From contig NZ_AUJQ01000007.1 of assembly GCF_000424305.1 (NCBI RefSeq), positions 1 through 64,000 on the forward strand: a stretch of DNA of 64,000 bases, given 5' to 3'. Position 1 is the stretch's first letter. Each line of letters starts with the position of its first letter. A program made the translations under genes and the position numbers. Origin of the DNA: Pseudobutyrivibrio ruminis AD2017. GTDB lineage: Bacteria; Bacillota; Clostridia; Lachnospirales; Lachnospiraceae. Positions 15,439 through 27,500 of the stretch are shown piece by piece. The notes under the pieces were generated by a model. The model saw only the letters and a list, made by a program, of their open reading frames with translations, was not told where the DNA came from and ran no database searches.

Positions 15439-17348
15439 TGCCTAGAGGACCACAACCAGGATCAGTACCAAAGCTGACAAAAGAACAGAAGGCCGCTAGA
15501 CGTGGAGTGCTTGGCCGCCTTGTAAAATATGTTGGTGGAAGATATCCAATCCACCTTGTTGCAGTAGTAATCTGCATCTTCCTTTCGGTAATATGTAATG
15601 CCAAGGGAACAGCATTTATGCAGCAGCTTATCGATTCCTACATCCTTCCAATGCTTGATAGCGGAAGCAAAGACTTCGGCCCACTTAAGGATGCCATCTT
15701 CCATTTGATTGGATATTATGCAGTAGGTATTGCAGCAACATTTGCATACAACTGGATTATGATTTTCGTAGGTCAGGGAACACTTAGAGACCTCCGTGAT
15801 GAGATGTTTGAGAAGATGGAGGATTTACCAATCCGCTACTTCGATACACATGCACACGGCGATATCATGTCTATCTACACAAACGATATTGATACACTCC
15901 GTCAGATGATTTCACAGTCATTCCCACAGATGTTCAACAGTGCAATCACTATCGTAACAGTATTTGTATATATGCTACTTCTTTCGCCTACACTTACAGG
16001 CGTAACAATAGCGATGATTGTAGTAATCATCCTTATTACAAAGACACTTGCTGGTACCTCAGGAAAGTATTTCCGCCAGCAGCAGAAGGCACTTGGTGCA
16101 GTAAACGGTAACATTGAAGAAATCATGAATGGCCAGAAGGTAGTTAAGGTATTCTGCCATGAAGAAGAAGCAATGGAGAAGTTCCAGGAGCTTAATGAGC
16201 AGCTTTACAACAACGCCTACAAGGCTAACAGACTTGCAAACTGCTTAGGACCAGTTAACGCCCAGATGGGTAACGTAAACTACGTAATCTGTGCGGTAGT
16301 AGGTGGAACACTTGCTCTTAACGGATGGACAGGCCTAACACTTGGAGCACTTGTATCATTCCTACAGTTTACTCGTTCATTTATTATGCCTATCATGCAG
16401 GTATCACAGCAGTTCCAGTCTATCGTACTTGCTATGGCTGGTGCCGAGCGTGTATTCGGCCTTATTGACGAAAAGCCAGAGACAGACGAAGGCTACGTAA
16501 TGCTTGTAAATGCTAAGGAAGAAAACGGTGAAATCGTTGAGTGCGAGGAGCGTACAGGAATGTGGGCTTGGAAGCACTATCACAAGGCAGAGGGCACAAC
16601 TACTTACGTGAAGCTTACTGGTGATATCGTATTTGATGATGTAGATTTCGCTTACAACCCAGATAAGACAGTACTTCACAATATCAAGCTGTTTGCAACA
16701 CCAGGCCAGAAGATAGCCTTTGTTGGTGCAACAGGTGCAGGTAAGACAACAATCACAAACCTTATCAACAGATTCTACGACATCGCTGATGGTAAAATCA
16801 GATACGATGGAATCAACATTAACAAGATTAAGAAGGCAGATTTACGTCGTTCACTTGGTATCGTGCTTCAGGATACACACCTGTTTACAGGCACTATTGC
16901 TGACAATATCCGCTATGGAAAGCTGGATGCTACAGAAGAAGAGGTTATTGCAGCAGCTAAGCTTGCTAATGCAGATAGTTTTATCCGCAGATTGCCACAG
17001 GGCTATGATACAGTAATCAACGGTGATGGTGGAAACCTTTCACAGGGCCAGAGACAGCTGCTTGCTATTGCCAGAGCTGCCATCGCAGACCCACCAGTAC
17101 TTATCCTTGACGAGGCTACATCTTCTATCGATACCCGTACAGAGAAGATTGTACAGGATGGTATGGATAAGCTGATGCACGGACGTACAACATTTGTTAT
17201 CGCCCACAGACTTTCAACTATCAGAAACTCTGATTGCATCATGGTTCTTGACCAGGGCCGCATTATAGAGCGTGGTAACCACGAAGAGCTTATCGCCGAA
17301 GGTGGTAAGTACTACCAGTTATATACAGGTAAGATTCAGAATGCTTAA
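15438..17348 (+). CDS. Heterodimeric ABC exporter, catalytic subunit
   Basis: A 636-residue half-transporter partnering the previous gene. It has a membrane domain followed by an ATPase domain with canonical Walker A (GATGAGKTT), Glu559 in LILDEATSS and His590 in IAHRLST. Its signature is LSQGQ rather than LSGGQ. This is expected because that signature faces the degenerate site of the partner. About 45 residues between the two domains (EENGEIVECEERTGMWAWKH region) are extra relative to the partner; similar insertions occur in clostridial homologues. The start codon overlaps the preceding stop. The operon ends at a strong terminator 6 bases later. Confidence 0.94.
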   Translation: MPRGPQPGSVPKLTKEQKAARRGVLGRLVKYVGGRYPIHLVAVVICIFLSVICNAKGTAFMQQLIDSYILPMLDSGSKDFGPLKDAIFHLIGYYAVGIAATFAYNWIMIFVGQGTLRDLRDEMFEKMEDLPIRYFDTHAHGDIMSIYTNDIDTLRQMISQSFPQMFNSAITIVTVFVYMLLLSPTLTGVTIAMIVVIILITKTLAGTSGKYFRQQQKALGAVNGNIEEIMNGQKVVKVFCHEEEAMEKFQELNEQLYNNAYKANRLANCLGPVNAQMGNVNYVICAVVGGTLALNGWTGLTLGALVSFLQFTRSFIMPIMQVSQQFQSIVLAMAGAERVFGLIDEKPETDEGYVMLVNAKEENGEIVECEERTGMWAWKHYHKAEGTTTYVKLTGDIVFDDVDFAYNPDKTVLHNIKLFATPGQKIAFVGATGAGKTTITNLINRFYDIADGKIRYDGININKIKKADLRRSLGIVLQDTHLFTGTIADNIRYGKLDATEEEVIAAAKLANADSFIRRLPQGYDTVINGDGGNLSQGQRQLLAIARAAIADPPVLILDEATSSIDTRTEKIVQDGMDKLMHGRTTFVIAHRLSTIRNSDCIMVLDQGRIIERGNHEELIAEGGKYYQLYTGKIQNA

Positions 17349-17353
17349 AATAG

Positions 17354-17391
17354 AGGTTGTAGTTGATAGGAATATCAACTACAACCTTTTT
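17354..17391 (+). terminator. Terminator of the MarR-exporter operon
   Basis: A perfect 15-bp stem (AGGTTGTAGTTGATA paired with its complement) with a GGAA loop and a T-run, starting six bases after the stop codon. Confidence 0.92.
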
Positions 17392-17421
17392 GTTAATGAG
17401 GTTTTTTAGAAAATCATTATA

Positions 17422-17430
17422 TGATATAAT
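17422..17430 (+). promoter_or_regulatory. Extended -10 upstream of the Fic pair
   Basis: TGA-TATAAT is an extended -10 with a perfect hexamer, 89 bases upstream of the antitoxin start at 17520. No clear -35. The rest of the 128-base gap shows nothing else. Confidence 0.45.
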
Positions 17431-17519
17431 AAGCTTAAGTTTTTTGAAGGTAATGTGGGTTGATATAGGGGAAATGGTTAGATAATATGAAGATTAGGCC
17501 GATAAATAAGGAGAGACTA

Positions 17520-17684
17520 ATGTCAACAGACGAGAAGATCGCTAGTGTATCAGCTTCATTTGCGATGGAGGACATGATTCTTACAGCTAAGGAACTAGAG
17601 CGTGGAAGGATGATTATCGAGAACGAGGTTGATGTAGAGGATGTGGTCCGTGAGATTACATCTAGGTATGTTTCAGTAGGATAA
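17520..17684 (+). CDS. Small VbhA-type antitoxin of a Fic toxin
   Basis: A 54-residue protein directly upstream of a Fic gene. In class I Fic systems the antitoxin inserts an inhibitory helix with the motif (S/T)xxxE(G/N) into the Fic active site, where the Glu blocks ATP. Here SFAMED is seen: Ser, three residues, Glu, but Asp where Gly/Asn is usual. The following LTAKELERGRMIIENE helix matches the general layout of VbhA-like proteins. ATG 17520 is chosen because AAGGAG lies 7 bases upstream. A longer frame from 17487 lacks a good site. It is followed 4 bases later by the Fic gene. Confidence 0.75.
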   Translation: MSTDEKIASVSASFAMEDMILTAKELERGRMIIENEVDVEDVVREITSRYVSVG

Positions 17685-17688
17685 GCAT

Positions 17689-18300
17689 ATGATGGATGAA
17701 TATTACCGTTATGAGTATGAAGATAACGGCCAGTACTGTTATCCACACACTCATATCCTCAAGAACAAATTGGATATTCGCGATAAAGAGGAGCTCTTTA
17801 AGGTAGAACAGGAGCTTAGTTCAGCGCGTTATTTTGAAATCGTCAAGCGTCCTATACCTGGCGATTTTTCTTTACAGCATCTTCAGGCCATTCATCGTTA
17901 TCTGTTCCAGGATATTTATGATTGGGCAGGGGAGATTCGCACAGTCGACATTTCAAAGGGCACCATTTTCTGCCTGACACAATTCATAGAAATCGAATTT
18001 AAAAGAGTACAGGAGTGGATAATTCAGAACAATTATCTGCTGGATGTGGATGACAAGGAGGTTATGTCTAAAAGACTGGCTTACCTGATTGGTGAGATAA
18101 ACATGATTCATCCATTTAGAGAGGGCAACGGCAGGGCCCAGCGTGTGTTCATTGAATACATTTGCAAAAACAGCCAGCATTTCGATATCGATTTTTCAAA
18201 AACAACCAAGAACGATATGATTCTTGCAAGTAAGGAAAGCTCTGTGCTGAATTATGAGCCATTCGAGGAGCTTTTATTTAAATGCCTAGTAGAAATCTAG
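17689..18300 (+). CDS. Fic-domain adenylyltransferase (toxin)
   Basis: A 203-residue Fic protein. The full catalytic motif HPFREGNGRAQR begins at His141, with the catalytic His, the acidic residue and both anion-hole glycines intact. The upstream flap region FQDIYDWAGEIRTVDIS is the usual substrate-binding hairpin. Fic enzymes transfer AMP, or sometimes another nucleotide moiety, to target hydroxyls. Bacterial toxin members modify DNA gyrase and topoisomerase IV. The architecture (N-terminal cap plus Fic core, ~200 residues) matches class I toxins whose antitoxin is separate, as here. ATG 17689 or 17692 is possible. The target is not deducible. Confidence 0.93.
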   Translation: MMDEYYRYEYEDNGQYCYPHTHILKNKLDIRDKEELFKVEQELSSARYFEIVKRPIPGDFSLQHLQAIHRYLFQDIYDWAGEIRTVDISKGTIFCLTQFIEIEFKRVQEWIIQNNYLLDVDDKEVMSKRLAYLIGEINMIHPFREGNGRAQRVFIEYICKNSQHFDIDFSKTTKNDMILASKESSVLNYEPFEELLFKCLVEI

Positions 18301-18501
18301 AGTTAAATTCTTAATACTAAATTCATAAAAAATTCATAGTTATAACGCCAGTTGTCTGTAAACTTAATAATGAGATTTTCCGATATGGAAATTGTAGTGG
18401 AATGTCCATGTCTATTTTTTGTATCCAAAATTAGGGCAAACACTGCAAAACACTTATTAGAAAAGATGTTAGAAATGGGTAACGCAAAGGGGAATTGGCC
18501 T

Positions 18502-21500
18502 ATGAACAACAGATTAGATTTCTTCAAAAGATTGACAGCATTCTTGCTGGCCATGTTGCTTGTGACAACAATGATGGGAGATGATTTCTTCTCATTGGCA
18601 ACAAGCGATGAAATAATTACGGAGGAAAGTGTGGAAACAGATGACAGTAGTTCGGCACCTGAAGCTGCGCCTGCGCCTGAAGCAGTGGATATACCACAGG
18701 AGCCTGTAACAGAAGAGCAGCAGGCACCATCAGAGCAAGGACAGGTAGTGGAACCAACTACGGCTGACTCAGAGATACCGGTAGAGCCACAGCCTACAGT
18801 AGATGAAAATGGAAATCCTATAGTAGTTCCAACTGAAGAACAATCAAACCCAGAGACTCCATCAGAACCAAAGGAGTCTATTGATGATGCAGAAGTTACC
18901 CCTAACCCTGAAAATATAGATAAACCAGAAACTGATAAGACTAATGAAGAAGATATAGAAGATCCTGATGCGAAAGATAAGGAAGAGGGAATTGATGATG
19001 AAGAAGCAGAGGATGAAGAGGAATTAGTTAAAGAAGAGGAAGAAGAGTGTGAGCACGATTGGGATTATGTTTCTAATGGAGATGGCACTCATATCAGAAA
19101 GTGCACAAAGTGCGACGAGGAAGGAGAGCAGGAGGACTGCGATTACGATGAAAACGGAGTATGCCGTAAGTGTGGTTACGAAGATAATTCGCTAGTGTTC
19201 CAGACATTCTCTAAGGAAATCCTTGGAACAACTGTAACAGTAGAAGGTAATATGCCAAGAAATGCAGACGTAACAATTTACTACGTAGGCAAGAAGGCTA
19301 TTGAAAATATTGTAAATGATAGTCTGGAAGAGGGCGTATTCAAGGCATACGCTGCGTACGACATCACAATCTACGACCGTTATGGAAACAAGTATCAACC
19401 AGACTATGACAACAACGCAGTAAAGGTTACATTTGAATCAGTACACAAGCTGGACGAGGTCCCAGATGAGGAAGTAACTGTATTTAGAATTGAAGATGAT
19501 AATACTGTAACTGAGATTGAAGCTGATGCATCAGGTGAGGATGTAAGCTTTGATGCTGAGCACTTCTCAATATATGTAACCGGTACAAACCAGACTGTTC
19601 CTTACATGACAGTTGCGTTAGGCTTGACAGATGGTTTTGGATATATCAAGCAAAATGATGCAGCATCTCAAACTTCACCTAATCCATATATCAGATTAAA
19701 GAAGGCAAAGTTTGCTATTTATGCTGATGATATTGAGAATTATCAATTTAGAGCAACAGTTTATAAGAATGTTTCAACAACAACAAAGATATCTGAAGCT
19801 ACAGCAGTAGCAACTGGTACAGCATCCATTACTCCTACAGCTATTGGTAAACAAGATGTAGAAATAGAACTGTCTACGCTTCCTAGTCAGGATGATTATA
19901 TTGCATATAATGATTATTATGCAGTTATAATCAATCTGATACAGGGGCCAAGTTCGAATATAAATCTTGTTTATGGTACAGGTGATATTCCTACATTTGT
20001 TTTGGATGAGGGATGGCAAGAGCTTGAGCAGAGTGGTGTATTTATTGAAGACGCAGCAAACAATATTGAAGTTTTAGATAAAACAACAGATACATATTCC
20101 ATCACAAGCATTACTGGTCCAGATCCATCTAGTGCAACAACAAGTGGAACAAAGCTAAATCCTTATGCAACAGGTGAGAAGGATAGCTATTTGTATAGTA
20201 AAGGGGATAAAGGTACCTTTGTTGCAAATCTATCAAATGCTGCAGCAACAAGAACTATTAAGTGGTCTTCAGGCAATCCTTCTGTCATTGAGGTTAATGA
20301 AAATACAGGAGAATTTGTTGCAAAAAAATCAGGTACTACAACCGTTAAAGCTACATATACAAACGCAAGCGGAGATAAGGAAAAGGAAATAAATGTAACA
20401 GTTATTGAGTTTACAATAAATGAAAAAGATCCAGATACACAAACTGCAAGTATAGCTTATTCAGGTGTAGTAGCAGAACCAGCAGTTGTTGCTTATCAGG
20501 ATAGGGAGAATGGTTCTAAAGTAACAGTAACAGCTTCATATCCAGATCGAAATATAAACGTAACAAATAGTGCAAAAGTGGCGATAACATACACTCTTAA
20601 TGGCAAAAGTTTTGTGTTTAATAGAACTTTTGCAATAGAAAAGATAGAGTTAGTATCATCGTATTTTACAGATGCTACAAACATTACAGTTGAAAATGGT
20701 GTTATTACAGATATTAGCAATATAGATCCTAATGGAACATTAGCAGCAACTGCAAAGCCAGTATTTAATAAGGATTTTACAGCAACAATAGCATCAACAA
20801 CAACATCACTAGAAGGTTTAACTTACAGTGTAAGAATTAATGCTGTAGCAAATGGAAATTTCAAAACTGTTGATGGTGGAATTATATGGACAAAATCTAC
20901 TACAGATAATGTGGGAATAACTGCAGAAATAGTAAGTGGATCAACCTTTGACCCTTATGTATATACAGGTACAGCAATAACCTTGCCTGAAAACTGGAGT
21001 GAAGTAGTAACATTTAGAAATGGCAACGGTGAAGTAATTGATTACATTAGCAAAAACACTGCTGAATACAAGATTACAGATAGAAGTGGAGCCACTAGTG
21101 AGGAAATAGCAAAGAATGCAGGGGATAAGACGCTTGTGTTTACTATTACTAGTGGTGGCTTGACAGGAATAGAGATAAAGGTTGATTTTGTAGTTGTTAA
21201 AGCTGATATTAGCAAGGCTACTATAAATTGGAAAAATCAGGAATTTTTACATGATGGAAAAGAGCACAAAGCTGCGCCAGGTGAAGACTTTACTGTTTCA
21301 TTCAATGAACAACCTTTAGTTTATAATACCGACTATACAGTAGATTATTCGCCAACAGGAAATTATGTTGATATAACAGGTTCTTCAAATGTACCTCAGG
21401 TAATAATCAAAGGTGCGGGAAATAACTTTGATAGTGATACCAAAAAAGAAGATGCAGACACAACATATAAGATTGTTGCTAACTTTGCAATGGATGCAAT

Positions 21501-24500
21501 AGTTCGTATACGTGTAGGCTCAACTAATTATGATGGTACTACAGATAAGAATTACGTGATTCCTTATACAAAGGTATATGACGGTAATTCTACAGCTCCA
21601 AATATCATATTAATGATGAATGGTACCACATATACAGAAGGTACAGACTATACCAAAACAGTGGTGGATAAAGACGGTACTACTCTGTCTGCAAATGTTG
21701 GAACAAAGGTAATTACAATAACACCTTTAAACACTGATATCAGCAGGCTGAAAGGACAAACAACAAAGATTATTGCTACCTATGAAGTTGGAAAACGTCC
21801 ATTAACAACCAGCATGGTTGATATTTCAAACTTACTGTCAAAGGAAATACGTTATACAGGTAGTGCCATTGACGTAGTAACAGCTTCTTCTAGCAGCAGT
21901 GCAAGTGATAGCTATGATGTAAAGGTAAGCTACAATGGCAATACCCTTAACAGAGATAGCGATTACAAGTTAACATGCGAAAATAATGTAAATGTTAGCA
22001 GTACAGGAGCCACATTTACTATTGAAGGCATGGGTAACTATACAGGTACACTTACATCTTCTAACTTTAAGTTTAATATATTGCCTGCAATAATAACTAA
22101 AGATACTGGCGATAGCACAAAGGCTTTGGTAAGCTTCGCAGATCCAGTAGATAATATAGTATATACAGGAACAGAAAAAAAGCCTAAAGTACAGGTTTAT
22201 CTAAATAATAAGCCTGTAAGTAATGATTACAGTGTAGTTTATGACAATAATACTGCTGTAGGTACAGATACTGCCACAGCAACTGTAACAGGGTCAGGAA
22301 ATCTTACAGGAACCGTTATTTTACCTTTCTCTATAAAGAGTAATACACAAAAAGTATTAAGCATTAAAATCAGAGACTATCCTGCAGATTATTTACAGGG
22401 GCGTGATGTGCCAAATGGAGAGGGAATAACCAGATATTATACATGTAAAATACCTGTAGAATATACAGGCTCTGATTTTAATGGAAGTGTTTCGGTTTAC
22501 TATGATGATAAAAAGTTAACGTATAGGACTGATTATACTTATGCATATGTAAATGCAAAGAATGCGAAGGATTATGACACTGATGTAACGAACACAGATA
22601 AAAGTCCTTATGTATTAATTCAAGGTAAGGGCAATTATAAGAATAGTTTTGCAAAGGTACTATTCTCTATTAAGCCTATAGATATTTCAAGCGAAACAGT
22701 TCAACCAACAGTAACATTCACTGAGAAGGATTCTTTTGCAAAGCGATATACAGGTAGTCCAGTTGAGCTGGAAAATCTTGTAGTTAATGTTGGTACCAAG
22801 CCTCTTACAATGAGCACTGATGGAATAACAGGTGATTATACAGTTACTTATAATGATGATAAAACCAGTGCAGGCGAGAAGAGTATTACTATTACTGGTA
22901 TAAACAATTACAGGGGAAGTCTGACCAAAAATTACACAGTTGGAACAAACCTCAACAAGGCAAAGGTTGCCATTTATAATCCATATGATGCTACGGATGC
23001 ATTTGTTACTTTGTCTGAAAATACATCTACAAAGGATAATCCATTTACGGCATATTGGAGAAATAATAAGGAGCCTATAGTAAAGCTATACGGTGAAAAT
23101 GGTGCAGAAATAGGTAATGATAAGTTACAGATAAGTATAAACAGTAGCTTAAAAGGAGATAACCCAACAGAATATCCTTCACGAAAAACTGCGGATATAA
23201 ATGATACCAACTATAATTTGATTACATATACCGCTACCGCTACAGCAGCTGCAGAAGGATATTATGGCAGCACTACGGTTTACTATGAGATTCAACCACA
23301 AAGTATACTTGCAAACGTGGCGCTTACTAACAATACCAGCACTATATATTATGATGGTGGTAACGGAATATTTGCACCAGAGTTCAAATATACATATGGT
23401 GGAACAGAGCCTTATTCATTAGTAGGAGGAACAGATTTTGTACCAGAAAATATAGATTTAGGCAAATCTGTTCCACAGACAGCGGATTATAAAGTGCCAA
23501 CAGTTAGTATCACTGGAGTAGGTAACTTTAAGGATACTTATGAATTAAATAATCTATACTACAAGCCTGGATACGTGAAAATTGAGATAGAAGATAAGGG
23601 TGATGTAAAGAAAACTGTTAATACTGCTGATGACGTAACTCAGCCAATAGATACAGGGATTGTGTATATATATAATGGCGAAAATCAGGTTCCATCTAAA
23701 ATCAATGTAAAGAACACAAATGCAGCAGGTACGCCTGTTGCAGAAAGCAATTATACAGTAACTATGCCTACAGAGTCTACAGAGGTTGGTACATATACAA
23801 TAACAGTAAATATTACAGGTGCAAACTATGAAAATAAGACTGTAAAACTCACTTATAAGATTATTAAGAATACAATTGATTCAAATTATACAGTAAATAT
23901 CGGTGATATTACATACACTAATGTAGATGGTGGAGTTTATACAGCTGATATTATCAAGCATTATGTGGACGAAAAATCACTTAAATTGACAGTTGGTGTA
24001 ACCAATAAGACATTAACTTATGATAAAGATTATGAAATAGTTACAGCCACTACAGAAATAACAAAAATTAATGAGATTGCAAGCTATGCGGGTGTATTAA
24101 GTATTATTGGTTCGAATAGCACACCTTCAGGTGGACAGACTAACTGGTTCTTTATTAAAGGAAAAGGAACTTATGATGGATACTTACAGGTATTCTTTAA
24201 TATAGTGCTTGATTTGAATTCTTCATATGCAAAGGTAACAATACCAAATCATTATTATAATTTGAAGGAAGATGGCTTAACAACGACTAACCCAGTTGTG
24301 CCAGATATTAAGTACCTAGCACAAGATAAGACGACATGGGTATCATTAGATAAGCCGGAGGATAATTGCACAGTAATACGATCCGCTGATAAGAAAAACA
24401 GTCCAGGTCCAGACCCTAATTTAGCTGTAGAAGGTAAGAATATCTGTAAGAATACAGCAACAGAAGTAAAGTATTACGATACGTCTACTAATACAAGCTA

Positions 24501-27500
24501 TCCAGTTTGCTTTAGAGCAGATTTAGCTAATTTAGCAGAACAGGGAATAATTAAACTTACAAGCGGAACAGAACGTGCTTATACTGGCAGTCCGGTAACA
24601 GCAACAGTATCTGGATTAGGTGATGCTGTAGAAATGAAGAGCGATGCACTACAAGGTGATTATTCTATAGTTTATACGACGGATCCTACAGCTATAAATA
24701 CAAGTGTTGAACCTATAGCTGTAAAAACATATTACGTTGTAGTCAAAGCTCCAGCTGCAAATATATGGCAAAGTCAATATTTTATACCTGAGTCAAATAC
24801 AGGAAATAAACTTTCGTTTAAGATTAAGTACGATCTTTCTACTGCAACAATTAAATATTATCACAATGGTCAGGTGGTAAATGATAATACAATACCATAT
24901 GAAGGAAGGCCTATGCCTGTACCGGCAATAATTACAGTAGGTTCTGATAATGTACCAATATATAACTATAATAATTCTGATAATCCATTGGTAAGCTTAA
25001 ATGAATCTACAGTAGAGTTAGTTGGAAAATATACAATAATTGCTACCCCAAAGGATGAAAATCAGGTATGTGGAAGGCTAATAAGTCCTGATTTTTATGT
25101 TTCAGGTATTGATATTAATAGATGTACAGTAACCTTAACTCATCCATCTGTGCCTTATACTGGAAACCCTATAGAGGAATCAGCAGTAGGAGTGACTGTT
25201 AAGTTTAATGATAAGACATTAACTAGAAATACAGACTATACATTAGATTTCGTAAATAATTTAGATGCTGGAACAGCAACAATTAATTTAAAAGGAATCA
25301 ATGGTTATTCTGGTGTATATGCAAATCCTATAACATTTACAATAACACCTGTAGAAATTACAAGCGAAATGGTAAGTGTAGAGACAGGATATTATCAGGG
25401 ATATGATCAGGAAGTAAAGCCTGCAGTAACCATTAAAAATGGTAATCACACCTTACTCTTAGATACTGATTATAAATTAGGAGACTATAACAATAATAAG
25501 GCCATTACCACAGAAAATACAAAAGCCAGTGTAATTATCAAAGCGGGTACATCAGGTAATTATAAGGTGACTAACCCTAACGGATTAAAGATTGAATATG
25601 ATATCTTGCAGCTTGATTTAGCTACAGCAAAAATCCAAATAGATCCTAAATCTGCCGAATGGACAGGAGAAGAATTAAAAGTTGAAGATATCATCAAGTC
25701 TGTAACCACTTCTAGTGGAATAGTACTTAGATCTGAGAAAGACGATTCGACAGCGTATGATTATATAATCAAAGTACTTAATAACGCTAATACAAAAACA
25801 ATGCTAAAAGAGCAGGGCACATATCAGCTAAGAATAGAAGGAAAGAATAATTGTACTGGATATTTGCAGGTTCCATTTGAGATAACAGCCCGTTCACTTG
25901 CAAACAATTATCACTATTATTACAGTTCATCTTCTACATCAACAGGTTTTATTGGTACATGGACATATATGCAGGATTTGGATGGAGATACAACAAATGG
26001 AGCACAGCCTGGTTACATTACACAAGGTTCTTATACTGATTCAAATGGAAATGATGTTCCTGAATGTTTAACAATCAAGGTGTATGATTGCACAACAGTT
26101 AACGACGGTGTAGATAATATTCCTAAGGTAGAAATTGTAGATAGCGGTGTAAAGGATAGTGGAAAGGATTATCAACTAGTAAGTGGTACGGACTTTACAG
26201 TATCTGTAACAAACGCTAAGACTGCTGGTTCTGCAATATGGAATCGTACAGTTACAGCTGATAAACATGCAACTGTTGCCGATGGTTGCCCAACTGTAAC
26301 TATTACAGGAACAGGTAGATATATGGATTCTATTAGTATTCCTTTCAACATTGGAAAGAATATTAATAACCTGGGATTAACAGTAGTTTATACAATAACT
26401 GGTGCTGTAGATGTTGCTAATACGGCTATATCTAAGCCAACATATACTTATGTTGAGGCTAATAAGGATAAAGCTGCGTGGGCATACACATATAATGGTG
26501 TTGAACAAAAACCTACAAATATCAGCGTGAAATACAAACCTGTAGGCGCTACATCAGAAGTACCTCTATCTACAGACAATTATGATATATCTTACGAAAA
26601 CGTAAATGGAAATGAAGATGCTTCGGTAGATGCAGGATATAAGTACATAACCATTACTGGTAAGGGTGATTATTGTGGAACTATTAGTCAGAGATATCAG
26701 ATTAATAGAAAATCAATAACAGCTATTATTAATAAGACAAATAATAATTTCCCAGCTAATAAAGTATTTACTAATGAAAATCCTATGATAGCCACTAGTG
26801 ATGGTACAGCGACTGGTAAAAAGGTCTTATCATTTGCAGTTAGCGGATCTTCAGTAAGTAGAATGACTGGTTCATCAACAACAACAAATACAGCTAAAAC
26901 ATATTTAGTTGATACAAAAAAAATGAACCAGACAGAAGCAGATAAATTTGCAGGATACTACTATGCAGTTTATGATAAGGACCCTATTAAACCGACAGTA
27001 ACAGTTACGGATCATACTTTAGGTATACATGGTACATCTTCAGCGGTACTTACTGATAAAGATATTGAGCTCACATATGCAAATAATAATAAGGTTTCAG
27101 AATTTGTAATTGCATCAAATGCGGTATCAAATTACACACCTGCAATTATAAATGTAAGCTTTAAGGGTAGTGCAGCTAACGATTTCACAAGTGGTGGAAA
27201 CTACTATGTACCAGAGGGAACGACATCTACTTATCAAATTGAATTCTTAATAGTTATACATAATCTATCTAAGGATTTTTATGCACAGCTATTAAATGAA
27301 ACAGGAGATGAACTAACTGAACCTAATTTCAAGTATGATAACGGAAAAGCGTTTAGACCAAAGGTTAAAGTTACTAATGGAACACAAGTATTAACTGAAG
27401 GCCAGGATAATGATTATATTCTCGAATACGAGAACAATGTACGACCTGGAGAGGCTACAGTTACGGTAACTGGTGTAAACAATTATATGGGAACAAAGAC

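Noticed and set aside
18431-18489. Possible c-di-GMP-I (GEMM) riboswitch upstream of the giant gene: GGGCAAA and ACGCAAAG motifs
   Set aside because: The two core strings are present, but the 41 bases between them form no convincing P1b-type stem and the expected 3' half is missing before the start codon. It looks like chance similarity. A covariance-model search would settle it.
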